Assembly: GCA_035249985.1 (NCBI GenBank)
Contig: DATFFP010000073.1
Location: 25,425 to 89,424, forward strand
From: JAICNG01 sp035249985
GTDB lineage: Bacteria > Gemmatimonadota > Gemmatimonadetes > Gemmatimonadales > Gemmatimonadaceae
DNA length: 64,000 nt
Reading direction: 5' to 3'
Shown here: piece after piece, positions 17,601 to 25,196 of the stretch
Layout: each line of letters starts with the position of its first letter
How positions within the stretch are numbered: position 1 is the stretch's first letter
The notes under the pieces: model-generated
Seen by the model: only the letters and a program-made list of their open reading frames with translations
Databases searched by the model: none
What the model was told of the DNA's origin: nothing
Made by a program: the position numbers and the translations under genes

Positions 17601-18072
17601 AGACCGGCGCGAACTGCGCCGAGTTGCGCGAGACGACCAGGAAGCGCCCGTCCGGCGTCCACTCGGGGGACACGAACTGGATCTTCTCGCCCTTGGTGAC
17701 GGCCTTCGCGTTCTTTCCGTCGGCGTCCATGACCCAGACGTTGTCCGACCCGGATCGGTCGGTGACGAAGGCGATCTGCTTCCCGTCGGGCGAGAAGCGC
17801 GGCTGCACGTCGAAGGCGGGCCCATCCGTAATGCGCGTCGCCTGACCGCCGCCGATGGGCAGCGTGTAGATGTCCCCGACCATCTCGAAGACGATCGTGC
17901 GCCCGTCAGGCGAGACGTCGAGCGAGAGCCAGGTGCCCTCGTCGGTGGTGAGCTTGACGGTCCGCTCGGTCTTGAGTGGAAGACCCTTCTTGGCGGAGTC
18001 GGCTTTCTGTTCCTGAGCGCTGGCCGGTAGGCCGATGACGGCGGCAAGGGCGACGACGATTAAGGAGCGCAT
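14641..18072 (-). CDS. Exported TolB-type beta-propeller fused to amidohydrolase
   Basis: A 1143-residue protein with signal peptide MRSLIVVALAAVIGLPASAQ. Residues about 35-640 contain repeated WD40-like/PD40 blades (DVSPDGRTIVFEM, RFSPDGKQIAFVTDRSGSD, APDGRYVAYV, SPDGDRVLAQVDG), as in TolB and tricorn-like proteins. A low-complexity Ala/Asp/Arg linker follows (about 660-730). The C-terminal 410 residues are a metal-dependent amidohydrolase: GKTIMPGWVDIHAHMW with the His-x-His metal pair, TTTRDP, GLGGHGQMQG and a C-terminal KLADLQVLDANPL. Such fusions are common in this kind of genome but their substrates are unknown. It is divergent from the S9 peptidase and separated from it by inverted repeat J. 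Confidence 0.9.
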   Translation of the reverse strand: MRSLIVVALAAVIGLPASAQEQKADSAKKGLPLKTERTVKLTTDEGTWLSLDVSPDGRTIVFEMVGDIYTLPIGGGQATRITDGPAFDVQPRFSPDGKQIAFVTDRSGSDNVWVMDADGKNAKAVTKGEKIQFVSPEWTPDGRFLVVSRNSAQFAPVYDLYLYHKDGGAGLKMTGATPAPSGPPNPFAPPPPNNYVGAAFGKDGRYLYVAARQGAGGYNQTSFGWQIAVYDRETGQIFARTDALGGAMRPVISPDGRLMIYGTRADSVTSLRVRDLTTGDERWLVQNVQRDDQESRFTRDLLPGSAFTPDGQAVVTSFGGKLWRVDVASGRSVQIPFTAGIDIGLGPLSKFEYQLNDSTLTVQQVRGARPSPDGKRLAFTALDKVWVMDLPRGTPRRLTTTGRGIGEHAPVWAPDGRYVAYVTWTDEGGDVMRVRTDRRAQPERLTRQQAFYEQLNYSPDGQRLVVARGPRQQRVEHEEFTRNPFAAGIELVWLPATGGDARVITPMTFYGYPHFTRDTARVYLYDPRDGLVSMRFDGTDRKAHIKVTGNLDARRNPPQPNPADEIIVSPDGDRVLAQVDGNVYVLSIPVIGGTTPMVNVANPANAQVPSRRLTRIGGDFVGWYRDAQRVHYSIGHSYFTYDLPRADSLQRDSTARADSLKRVTAAAQPDSARVDTARAGGAPAENVARTPVDSARVAQADTAKKAKPAYEPERVDVLITVQRDRPKGTVVLRGARAITMKGDEVIENADIVVTDNRITAVGARGSVSVPSGARVIDVAGKTIMPGWVDIHAHMWPGFGIHPIQPWEYYANLAYGVTTTRDPQTSTTDVLSYGDLVETGEMIGPRVYSTGPGVFWADDIKSLDDARDLLKRYTEFYGIKTIKQYMVGDRKVRQWVIMAARELGLTPTLEGGLDFKKNLTEAIDGYAGIEHSLPIAPLYNDVVSVLAQSGVTYTPTLLVQYGGPWAENYWYQHHDILKDPKVARWVPKQEIHRRGLRRQGWWHDSQYSFKLLAEQAKKIVDAGGRVGLGGHGQMQGLGVHWELWSIASGGMKNHDVLRVGTVFGAEAIGFGKELGTLEGGKLADLQVLDANPLENIRNTNTIRYVMKNGRLYEAETLTEIWPRQRAIDRPWWWEPERPLAEGAP

Positions 18073-18185
18073 GAGCTCGTACGGAGTGAGGGAGGGTGAA
18101 CGCCTGGCCCCTTGTCTAAGCCTTTCGGGCGCGAGTGCGCAAGACGGTCATGCGTGGCCTTACCGCACATTAACCAGGATGGCTC

Positions 18186-18387
18186 GCATCCAGGTTCATG
18201 AGGCGACGCGGATTACGCGGAAACTCCGCGGATCGCGCGAACCGTCCCTGGTGCCGGCCGACTCTCCTCGCGCGGGAAAAAGCAGCGGCTTTTTGCTTCT
18301 GTGGAGGAGGGATCACAGCGCGCGGGACCAATCCGCGTGATCAGCGGAGTGTCGGCGTAATCCGCGTCGCCCCATGAACCTGGATGC
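18186..18387. repeat. 49-bp inverted repeat in a divergent promoter gap (element J)
   Basis: Left arm 18186-18234 matches the reverse complement of 18339-18387 at 45 of 49 positions. The arms contain GCGGATTACGCGG-type words. An inner stem AAAAAGC/GCTTTTT lies at about 18278-18295. Unlike most elements here, it sits upstream of two divergent genes (gap 18073-18467), so it cannot be a simple 3' terminator. Confidence 0.9.
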
Positions 18388-18467
18388 CAGTCCAGCCCAT
18401 CGACCTCCTGACGCGTCCTCAGCCATGGTAGATTGGACGCCTACCCGTCTCTCAACCGCGAGGCCCC

Positions 18468-20900
18468 ATGACTCGCTCGATCCGTTTCGTCGCCCTCCTT
18501 GTTTTCGGTGGACTTCCGACCCTGCTCGCTGCGCAGGAAGGGTATCGTCAGCCGCCCGCGCCGATCGCCGCCATTCTCGACGCGCAGCAAACGCCAGCGG
18601 TGTTCGTCAGCCCCGACCGAGGCTGGCTCTTGTTGGCGGAGCGCGCGTCGCTGCCGTCGATCGCGGAGCTGTCGGAGCCGGAGCTTCGCCTCGCGGGTCT
18701 GCGCATCAATCCGCGAACGGGAGGGCAATCGCGAGAAGTGACCGGGACTGGCCTGCGTCTGCGAGCGATCGCGTCGGGAAACAACGCGCCCGCCGAGCGC
18801 CGCATCGAGACGCCACGAGGTGCGCGCATCGGCACCCCGCAGTGGTCGGAAGACTCGAAGCGCATCGCGTTCACGGTGACGTCGGACAGCATGGTGAGCC
18901 TGTGGATCGCCGACGTCGCCACTGGTGCCGCCCGTCGTACCGACGCACCGCCGCTCAACGCGACGATCGGGTCGCCCTGCCGGTGGATCGATAACGCGCG
19001 CCTGGCGTGCAAGGTCATCCCGCCGGACCGTGGTGCCGAGCCGGCGCGATCCATCACGCCGACCGGTCCGGTCGTGCAGGAAGCATCTGGTCGCGCGGCA
19101 CCGAACCGGACGTATCAGGATCTGCTCGAGACGCCGGCGGACGAGAGGCTGTTCGAGCACTACGCGACGAGTCGCATCGCGATCGTGTCCGCCGATGGCC
19201 CGGCGCGACTCATTGGCGACGCCGGGATTCATCTTTCCGTACAGCCGTCGCCCGACTCGCGCTATCTGCTGGTGACGACCTCCCACCGCCCATTCTCGTA
19301 CGTGGTTCCGGTCTTTCGCTTCCCGCAGCGCATCGAGGTGTGGGATCTCGAGGGCCGCATGGTGAAGCGAGTGACCGATCGTCCGCTCATTGAGGAGATG
19401 TCGATCGCGCGCGACGCGACGGTTCCCGGGCCGCGTGAAGCAACGTGGCGGCAGGATGCGCCGGCGACGCTCGTCTGGGTGGAAGCGCTCGACACCGGCG
19501 ACCCGTCGCGCGCGGCGGACCGTCGCGACCGTCTCGTGGCACTGGCGGCACCCTTCGACGGGGAGCCGCGTACCCTCATCGACGCTGGCTACCGGATCGA
19601 TGATGTCGTGTGGGCGAGCGACCGACTCGCGCTCGTGTCCGAGGGATGGTGGAAGACGCGCCGCGAGCGCATCTCCGCGATCACTCCCGGCGCGGCCAGC
19701 GGGCCGCGTCTGCTGTTCGACCGCTCGTCGGAGGACCGCTACGGAGCGCCTGGCAGCTTCGTCACCGTCCCGGGGCCGTTAGGCAGTCCTGTCCTCCTCA
19801 CCACGCGCGACGGACAGTTCGCGTATCTCGCTGGCGACGGCGCTTCCAGCGAGGGTGACCGTCCCTTCCTCGATCGGATCGAGCTCGCGACGGGCAGGAC
19901 GACGCGTCTCTGGCGGTCCCAGGCGCCCTATTACGAGTACGTCGTCACCGTGCTCGACCCGGATGCGCGTCGGGTGATCACGCGCCGGGAGTCGGTCACC
20001 GAGGCGCCGAACTATTTCCTGCGCGATCTCCGCGCGAATCGGGTGACGGCGCTTACCGACTTCAAGGATCCGGCGCCGCAGTTTGCCGGGATCACCCGCG
20101 AGCTGATCAAGTACAAGCGCGCCGACGGCGTCGACCTCTCGGCCACACTCTACCTGCCCGCGGGGTACGACCGCTCGCGTGGCCCGCTTCCCTTCCTGTT
20201 CTGGGCCTATCCCCAGGAATTCAAGACCGCCGCGGCCGCCGCGCAGGTCCGCGGATCGCCGTATCGCTTCGTGCGCCCGCAGGGCGCGTCGCACCTCTTC
20301 CTGCTCACGCAAGGCTACGGCGTGCTCGACGACCCGGCGATGCCGATCGTCGGCGAAGGGGCGGCGGAGCCTAACGATTCGTACATCGACCAGCTCGTGG
20401 CGGGGGCGAAGGCGGCGGTGGACGAGGTCGTGCGCCGTGGGGTGGCGGATCGGGAGCGCATCGCCATCGGCGGCCACTCGTACGGCGCGTTCATGACGGC
20501 GAACCTGCTCGCGCATTCGGATCTCTTCCGGACGGGGATCGCGCGCAGCGGCGCCTACAACCGGACGCTGACTCCCTTCGGCTTCCAGGCGGAGGAGCGC
20601 GACTTCTGGAAGGCGCAGGACACGTACATGAAGATGTCGCCGTTCACCTACGCGCACCAAATCAACGAGCCGGTGCTGATGATCCACGGCGAGGCCGACA
20701 ACAACTCGGGTACGTTCCCCGTCCAGTCAGACCGCATGTTCGCGGCGATCAAGGGGAATGGCGGAGTGGTGCGGTACGTTCTCCTGCCCTCGGAATCGCA
20801 TGGCTATCGTGCCCGTGAGTCGGTGGGGCACGTGCTCTGGGAGATGGTCGAGTGGCTGGATCGTTATGTGAAGGAAGGGAAGAAGACCGCGGCGAGGTAG
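18468..20900 (+). CDS. S9 family (prolyl oligopeptidase-type) peptidase
   Basis: An 810-residue exported serine peptidase: signal peptide MTRSIRFVALLVFGGLPTLLAA, an N-terminal seven-bladed propeller (to about residue 540) and a C-terminal alpha/beta-hydrolase. The catalytic triad is visible as Ser671 in GGHSYGAF, Asp744 in GEADNNSG and His778 in ESHGYRARES. The order and spacing fit the S9 glutamyl-peptidase/acylaminoacyl-peptidase branch (with YPQEFK and GASHLFLLTQGYGVLDDPAMPIVG). It probably degrades short peptides in the periplasm. The TAG stop overlaps the first bases of a perfect 38-bp inverted repeat. Confidence 0.93.
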   Translation: MTRSIRFVALLVFGGLPTLLAAQEGYRQPPAPIAAILDAQQTPAVFVSPDRGWLLLAERASLPSIAELSEPELRLAGLRINPRTGGQSREVTGTGLRLRAIASGNNAPAERRIETPRGARIGTPQWSEDSKRIAFTVTSDSMVSLWIADVATGAARRTDAPPLNATIGSPCRWIDNARLACKVIPPDRGAEPARSITPTGPVVQEASGRAAPNRTYQDLLETPADERLFEHYATSRIAIVSADGPARLIGDAGIHLSVQPSPDSRYLLVTTSHRPFSYVVPVFRFPQRIEVWDLEGRMVKRVTDRPLIEEMSIARDATVPGPREATWRQDAPATLVWVEALDTGDPSRAADRRDRLVALAAPFDGEPRTLIDAGYRIDDVVWASDRLALVSEGWWKTRRERISAITPGAASGPRLLFDRSSEDRYGAPGSFVTVPGPLGSPVLLTTRDGQFAYLAGDGASSEGDRPFLDRIELATGRTTRLWRSQAPYYEYVVTVLDPDARRVITRRESVTEAPNYFLRDLRANRVTALTDFKDPAPQFAGITRELIKYKRADGVDLSATLYLPAGYDRSRGPLPFLFWAYPQEFKTAAAAAQVRGSPYRFVRPQGASHLFLLTQGYGVLDDPAMPIVGEGAAEPNDSYIDQLVAGAKAAVDEVVRRGVADRERIAIGGHSYGAFMTANLLAHSDLFRTGIARSGAYNRTLTPFGFQAEERDFWKAQDTYMKMSPFTYAHQINEPVLMIHGEADNNSGTFPVQSDRMFAAIKGNGGVVRYVLLPSESHGYRARESVGHVLWEMVEWLDRYVKEGKKTAAR

Positions 20901-21046
20901 GAGCTGGGGGTCAGGGGTCAGGGATCAGGGAAGGAAAGGCGGCGCCGCTGCGCGGCTGCCGCCTCATCAGATGAGCAAACGGCGGCGCTTTCGCGCCGCC
21001 GTTTGCCGTTCCTTCCCTGATCCCTGACCCCTGACCCCCAGCTCCT
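20899..21046. repeat. 38-bp perfect inverted repeat, word GGGGTCA/GGGATCA (element E)
   Basis: 20899-20936 and 21009-21046 are perfect reverse complements over 38 bp. The arm is tandem GGGGTCA-type heptamers. Inside are a GC-rich stem, the palindrome CTCATCAGATGAG, and a terminator-like stem ACGGCGGCGC/GCGCCGCCGT. The 45-nt core 20963-21007 matches the inverse of element D at 42 of 45 positions. It lies between convergent genes. Confidence 0.95.
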
Positions 21047-21049
21047 TCT

Positions 21050-21631
21050 TCAGACCTTCTTGTCCAGCTGCTCCGCGCGCTTCAGGTGTCCATCGACCGC
21101 GCCGCGAGCCTTCTGCAGCAGCGCCTTGAACTCGGCGTTCTGCGTCTTCTCGATCGCGTCGTCGATCTTGTCGAGCGCGTTCTTGTGCGCCTCGACCTGC
21201 TCGTCGATGTACTTGTCGTCGAAGTCGTTGCCGGCGGCTGCTTCATTCAGCTCCCGCATGTCCTCCTGATGATCCTCGAGGACGTCCTCATCGGTCGCCG
21301 TCGTCGACAGCCCAAGACGCTGCGCGGCCTCCGCCACTTCGTTCTTCATCGCGGTGTGGTCCATCTCCATCTGGCGCGCGAACGCCTTGATCTCTGCGTC
21401 CGTCGCCTTCGTCCTCGCGAGCGCGGCGGCCTCGACCTCACCCGTGTTCACTGTCTGGATGAAGGCCACCGCGTTCGCGTCGCTGTACGCCTCGACGTTG
21501 CCGCCCACGGCGGTCGTGTCAGTCACGACCGCAGCCGTGTCGCGATCGGCATACTCGGCATCCCGGCACGCCGAGAAGCCAAGCATCGTGACCGCCATCA
21601 CACTGCCGAGAATCTTGTATTGGATCCGCAT
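21050..21631 (-). CDS. DUF4142 family lipoprotein
   Basis: A 193-residue protein. The start at 21631 has a very strong ribosome site (GGAGGGAG, four bases upstream) and yields a lipoprotein signal ending MLGFSAC. The mature part is helical and acidic: DANAVAFIQTVNTGEVEAAALA, FARQMEMDHTAMKNEV and EAHKNALDKID fit DUF4142, a ferritin-like four-helix fold of predicted outer-membrane or periplasmic proteins. Some relatives are stress-induced; the function is unknown. It lies downstream of the soluble histidine kinase gene on the same strand, with a 130-bp gap containing a small hairpin. Confidence 0.88.
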   Translation of the reverse strand: MRIQYKILGSVMAVTMLGFSACRDAEYADRDTAAVVTDTTAVGGNVEAYSDANAVAFIQTVNTGEVEAAALARTKATDAEIKAFARQMEMDHTAMKNEVAEAAQRLGLSTTATDEDVLEDHQEDMRELNEAAAGNDFDDKYIDEQVEAHKNALDKIDDAIEKTQNAEFKALLQKARGAVDGHLKRAEQLDKKV

Positions 21632-21656
21632 GTTCTCCCTCCGAATGATCTGGCCC

Positions 21657-21679
21657 CCGGACTCGGGTCTCGGGTCCGG
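21657..21679. repeat. Small hairpin with TCGGGTC heptamer doublet
   Basis: CCGGAC (21657-21662) pairs with GTCCGG (21674-21679). The loop and inner right arm contain TCGGGTC twice in direct tandem (21663-21676). It may be a small member of the heptamer-word family. Confidence 0.5.
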
Positions 21680-21761
21680 ACGGAAGGGGCTTTTGCAAGA
21701 ACTGTGGAACTGGAGATGGAAGCGGGCGAAAGCGCTGGCGGGCCAACTCCTAACGTTTCGG

Positions 21762-22613
21762 TCAGCCGCCTCGGAGCACGAATGAGAACACGCTGCCGCG
21801 CCCCGGTTCGCTCTCGACGGCGAGCGCAGACCCGTGGGCTTCGACCACCCCGCGCGCGATCGCGAGACCGAGCCCCGCACCGCCGCGCCGATAGCGCCGC
21901 GCCTGCCAGAAGCGCTCGAAGAGGTGCGGGAGCTCTTCGGGTGGGATGCCGACTCCGGTGTCGGATACCGAGCACATCGCGGAGTCGGGTGCCTGCCGCG
22001 TCACACGTACCGTCACCGAGCCGCCCGCAGGCGTGAAGCGCAGCGCGTTGCTGATGAGGTTCTCGAGAACCTGCGACAGGCGATCGCGGTCGGCGTGCAC
22101 GCGGGGAACGTCGTGGTCGACCATGCACTCGAGCGTGCGCCCGCCTTCGGTGGCCTCCAGACGAAATTGCTCGCAGACCTCGCTGGCCAGCGCCGCCACG
22201 TCCAGCTCCCGCAGCTCGACGGTGAACGCTCCGCTCTCCATTCGCGCCACGTCGAGCAGATCCTGGATGAGCCGATTCATGCTCGAGGCCGCGCGACGGA
22301 TGACATCGAGCAGCCGCCTGCGCTCAGGTTCTGCGAGCTCCACATCCGTCAGGAACGCGGCGCTCGATTGCACGGCATTCAGCGGCGCGCGCAAGTCGTG
22401 CGCGACGATGGCGAGCACCTCATCGCGCATGGCCAGCGCGGTCTCTGCTCGCGAGAGCGCGTCGGTGAGCCGAACGTGCTCGGAGGCAAGCGCGCGTTGC
22501 GCCGCCTCGAGCTCCGTAGCGCCGTCATCCGGCGCGGGATGGTCAGCCGGAACGAATGGACGCGGCGTCATCGTGTCACGAACGATGCGTTCGCCCTGCG
22601 GCTCGGGATTCAT
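21762..22613 (-). CDS. Soluble sensor histidine kinase
   Basis: A 283-residue kinase with no membrane segment and no recognisable input domain beyond an N-terminal coiled-coil (about residues 33-65, LEAAQRALASEHVRLTDALS). The HisKA phosphoacceptor is His72 in VAHDLRAPLN. The HATPase module shows ENLISNALRFTP (N box), SDTGVGIPPEELPHLFERFWQ (G1/F) and GGAGLGLAIARGVVEAHGS (G2). No response regulator gene is adjacent, so it is an orphan here. The coiled-coil may sense through a partner protein. It likely autophosphorylates and signals to an unlinked regulator. Confidence 0.92.
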   Translation of the reverse strand: MNPEPQGERIVRDTMTPRPFVPADHPAPDDGATELEAAQRALASEHVRLTDALSRAETALAMRDEVLAIVAHDLRAPLNAVQSSAAFLTDVELAEPERRRLLDVIRRAASSMNRLIQDLLDVARMESGAFTVELRELDVAALASEVCEQFRLEATEGGRTLECMVDHDVPRVHADRDRLSQVLENLISNALRFTPAGGSVTVRVTRQAPDSAMCSVSDTGVGIPPEELPHLFERFWQARRYRRGGAGLGLAIARGVVEAHGSALAVESEPGRGSVFSFVLRGG

Positions 22614-22842
22614 GCGAGACGCTGATGCTCGGAGATCATCGACGACGGTGGTGCCGCGCGAATGATGGCATCACCTCGGAACCGGCGACGGGCCGGCGTG
22701 AAGGCGGGCAACGGCGTCGTCGCCCTGGTGCGCTCCTTGGGTTGGGACCGGGGCGCGGTGGGAAGTGCACTATGTTGCCAATGCGGACACGCAAACGCAA
22801 GCGTCGTTGCGAGAGTGAGACTTGCCGATGACCCAAAAAGCG

Positions 22843-22866
22843 AACGGCCAGCGCGGGCTGGCCGTT
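22843..22866 (-). terminator. Intrinsic terminator of rpsU
   Basis: AACGGCCAGC and GCTGGCCGTT pair perfectly around a 4-nt loop. On the minus strand the stem is followed by CGCTTTTTGGG, a T-run. An outer pair GACCCAAAAAGC / GGCTTTTGGGGTC extends the structure to the rpsU stop. Confidence 0.85.
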
Positions 22867-22883
22867 TCACCTGGCTTTTGGGG

Positions 22884-23066
22884 TCAACCGCGGGAACGCT
22901 TGCGCCGGCGTGCCGCCGCCGCTTTCTGCTGACGCGCTTCACTCGGCTTCACGTAATGCCGCTTGCGCCGCAGATCCTGGAGCACACCCGCCCGCTGGAC
23001 CTTCTTCTTGAAGGTCTTGAGCGCCCACTCGATACGGTCGACGTCGTCCAACTTCACTTCGACCAC
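22884..23066 (-). CDS. rpsU: 30S ribosomal protein bS21
   Basis: A 60-residue basic protein starting at GTG 23066, with a near-perfect ribosome site (AGGAGGAGG) upstream. Sequence VEVKLDDVDRIEWALKTFKK, then LRRKRHYVKPSEARQQKAAA and a basic tail are those of bS21, a small-subunit protein at the mRNA exit side that helps in initiation. Length is typical. It stands alone, with its own terminator downstream and word-repeat H upstream. Confidence 0.95.
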   Translation of the reverse strand: MVEVKLDDVDRIEWALKTFKKKVQRAGVLQDLRRKRHYVKPSEARQQKAAAARRRKRSRG

Positions 23067-23165
23067 GCTGGATCCTCCTCCTCGCGGTACGGAGATGACG
23101 CGTGTCTAGCCCCCGCGGTAATTGGCCAAAATATGGTCTTTTCGCGGAGCGAGCAACAAGAAGCC

Positions 23166-23290
23166 AGGAGCGAGGAGTCGGGGGTCAGGATCAGGGGGTA
23201 TCAGGGGGTGGGTTTCAGGAGACCTGCCGCGCACTCCTCGCACCCATTCCCTGACACCCCCTGATCCCTGACCCCTGACCACTAGCTCCT
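23166..23290. repeat. Word inverted repeat GGGGTCA/GGGATCA (element H)
   Basis: Left arm 23166-23213 and right arm 23242-23290 are complementary over about 48 nt with a few gaps and mismatches. They share the GGGTCAGG/GATCAGGG words of elements D and E. The right arm contains the stop codon of the DEAD-box gene at 23282-23284. It separates the helicase from rpsU, both on the minus strand. Confidence 0.85.
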
Positions 23291-25012
23291 GCCGCGGTCC
23301 CTCCGCACGACCACCTTCTTCCCCCGAATCGTCGTGTTCCGGAGGGCGCCGATGATCTCGTCGACCGCCTCGTCCGGCACTTCGACGAGCGAGAACCGGT
23401 CGGCGATGTCCACCGCACCGATCGCGCGCGCATCGATTCCCGCTTCGTTCGCGATCGCACCGACCAGATCGCCGGGGCGCATCCCCGCCTTTCGACCCAA
23501 TCCGATGTAGATGCGCGTCACATCGGCGTCGGCGAACGTCCGCTCGCGGCGCGGGCGACCGTCCCCGCGACTCGGTCGCGGTTTGCGCCCATCACGGGCA
23601 TCGCGGGCTCGCCCTTCCGATGGTATCGACGCGACCGGCAGCTCTTCGGCTGCTTCCGCATCGCGCGAGCTCCCCGTGGTCGTCTCATGCGCGAGCTTCA
23701 CCGCCGCGGCGGCGACGTCCAGCACATCGAATTCCTCGGCCAGCGACTCCACGACGACGCGATGCTGCTCGAGGTCGCCGCCGAGCAGCGTTTCACGCAG
23801 CGAGCCGCGCAATACTTCGAGGCGACGCGCGCGCAGATCCACGATCGTCGGGACCGTCTCGACCTGGATCTTCTGCCGCGTGAGGCGCTCGAAATTCCGC
23901 AGGAGGCGGTGCTCACGCGGCTCCGCCAGCGTGATCGCGACCCCTTCTCTGCCGGCCCGTCCCGTGCGCCCAATGCGATGGAGATAGCCATCCGGCGCCG
24001 ACGGCACGTCGAAGTTCACAACGTGCGACACAGACTCGATGTCGAGCCCTCGCGCGGCGACGTCGGTCGCGATGAGCAGCTCCGTCGCGCCTTCGCGGAA
24101 GCGTCGCATCACGCGGTCGCGCTGCTCCTGCGACAGCCCTCCATGCAGCGCTTCGGCGCGGTATCCGCGTCCGGCGAGGGTCTCGGTAAGCTCGTCCACC
24201 TCCGTCCGCGTGCGGCAGAAGATGATGGCCGACGTCGGATTCTCCATATCGAGCACGCGGCCGAGCGCGACCGCCTTGTGCCGGCGCTGCACGATGTATG
24301 CGACCTGTCGAACTCGCGGGAGCTGTCCGGCGGTGGCGCTCTGTCGATCGATCGCGATCCGCACCGGCTCCCGCAGGTGGCGCTCGGCGATCGATGCGAC
24401 ACGTCCCGCCATCGTCGCTGAAAAGAGCGCCGTCTGCCGCTCGGCAGGAAGTGCCTCGAGCACCGCCTCGAGGTCCTCGGCGAATCCCATGTCGAGCATC
24501 TCATCGGCTTCATCGAGCACGACGAAGCGAACGCTGTCGAGTCGAATGGAGCCACGCCGCAGATGATCGACGATGCGCCCGGGTGTGGCGACGATGACGT
24601 CGACGCCGGCGCGCAGCGCCTTGAGCTGCATGCCGATCGCCTGGCCCCCGTACACGGGGAGCACGCGCGCGCCATACGACTTCCCATAGCGATGCACGGC
24701 CTCCGAGACCTGCATCGCGAGCTCGCGCGTGGGCACGAGCACGAGCGCGCGGATCGCGCGAGTACGTCCCGTGTCAGGGGATGCGGTGAAGATGCGCTCG
24801 AGCATGGGGAGCGCGAACGCAGCAGTCTTGCCCGTGCCGGTTGCCGCCTGTCCGAGAACGTCGCGCCCCTCGAGGAGGAGCGGAACCGCCTCACGCTGAA
24901 TGGGCGTCGGCTCTTCGTACCCGAGGGTCGCGAGCGTCTCGACAACCGCGGGACGCAGGCCGAGGGAAGTGAAGCCCTCCGCGAGGTCGATGGTGCTGCC
25001 TGGTAATGTCAT
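23282..25012 (-). CDS. DEAD-box ATP-dependent RNA helicase with DbpA-type RNA-binding domain
   Basis: A 576-residue helicase; the start at 25012 (MTLPGSTIDL) is preferred over one 27 bases upstream because the context is better. Motifs in order: Q motif (EEPTPIQREAVPLLL), I (ATGTGKT), Ia (PTRELAMQ), II (VLDEADEM), III (FSATM), IV-VI (IIFCRTR, ATDVAARGLD, HRIGRTGRAG). A charged linker with SRGDGRPRRE follows. Residues about 495-570 match the DbpA/CsdA RNA-recognition domain (RIYIGLGRKAGMRPGDLVG). This architecture is that of DeaD/CsdA proteins, which act in ribosome assembly and RNA decay. The neighbouring rpsU fits a translation theme. Confidence 0.93.
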   Translation of the reverse strand: MTLPGSTIDLAEGFTSLGLRPAVVETLATLGYEEPTPIQREAVPLLLEGRDVLGQAATGTGKTAAFALPMLERIFTASPDTGRTRAIRALVLVPTRELAMQVSEAVHRYGKSYGARVLPVYGGQAIGMQLKALRAGVDVIVATPGRIVDHLRRGSIRLDSVRFVVLDEADEMLDMGFAEDLEAVLEALPAERQTALFSATMAGRVASIAERHLREPVRIAIDRQSATAGQLPRVRQVAYIVQRRHKAVALGRVLDMENPTSAIIFCRTRTEVDELTETLAGRGYRAEALHGGLSQEQRDRVMRRFREGATELLIATDVAARGLDIESVSHVVNFDVPSAPDGYLHRIGRTGRAGREGVAITLAEPREHRLLRNFERLTRQKIQVETVPTIVDLRARRLEVLRGSLRETLLGGDLEQHRVVVESLAEEFDVLDVAAAAVKLAHETTTGSSRDAEAAEELPVASIPSEGRARDARDGRKPRPSRGDGRPRRERTFADADVTRIYIGLGRKAGMRPGDLVGAIANEAGIDARAIGAVDIADRFSLVEVPDEAVDEIIGALRNTTIRGKKVVVRRDRGRS

Positions 25013-25065
25013 GGTGCGGATCTCTTCAGCAATCCGCATTCCTGCTTTTCGTCGCGCTACGAGCC

Positions 25066-25180
25066 AGCTGGAACCGCAGCCGGCCGCAGAGAGCTGCGCC
25101 TACCACGAACCCGCGCCGTTATCCGTGCTCATCCGTGGTGAATCACACTGCAGCTTGTTGCGGCGTTCTGCCGTTTCCTG
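25066..25180. repeat. Degenerate inverted repeat with CATCCGTGG words (element K)
   Basis: The stretch around 25066-25113 and 25133-25180 is imperfectly complementary (roughly three quarters, with gaps). The centre reads TTATCCGTGCTCATCCGTGG, a direct repeat of an ATCCGTG word. It lies between two minus-strand genes. It may be a decayed member of the family. Confidence 0.5.
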
Positions 25181-25196
25181 CCTTGGCGCGAAAGAC

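Noticed and set aside
16441..18030. A 529-codon open frame on the plus strand opposite the amidohydrolase gene
   Set aside because: It is an antisense shadow caused by high GC; its translation is rich in Arg/Gly/His without domain motifs, while the minus strand encodes a clear propeller-amidohydrolase.
13877..23290. CRISPR-like arrays in the GGGTCAG-word regions
   Set aside because: Words are 7 nt, contiguous and without unique spacers, and are arranged as inverted arms; no cas genes are present.
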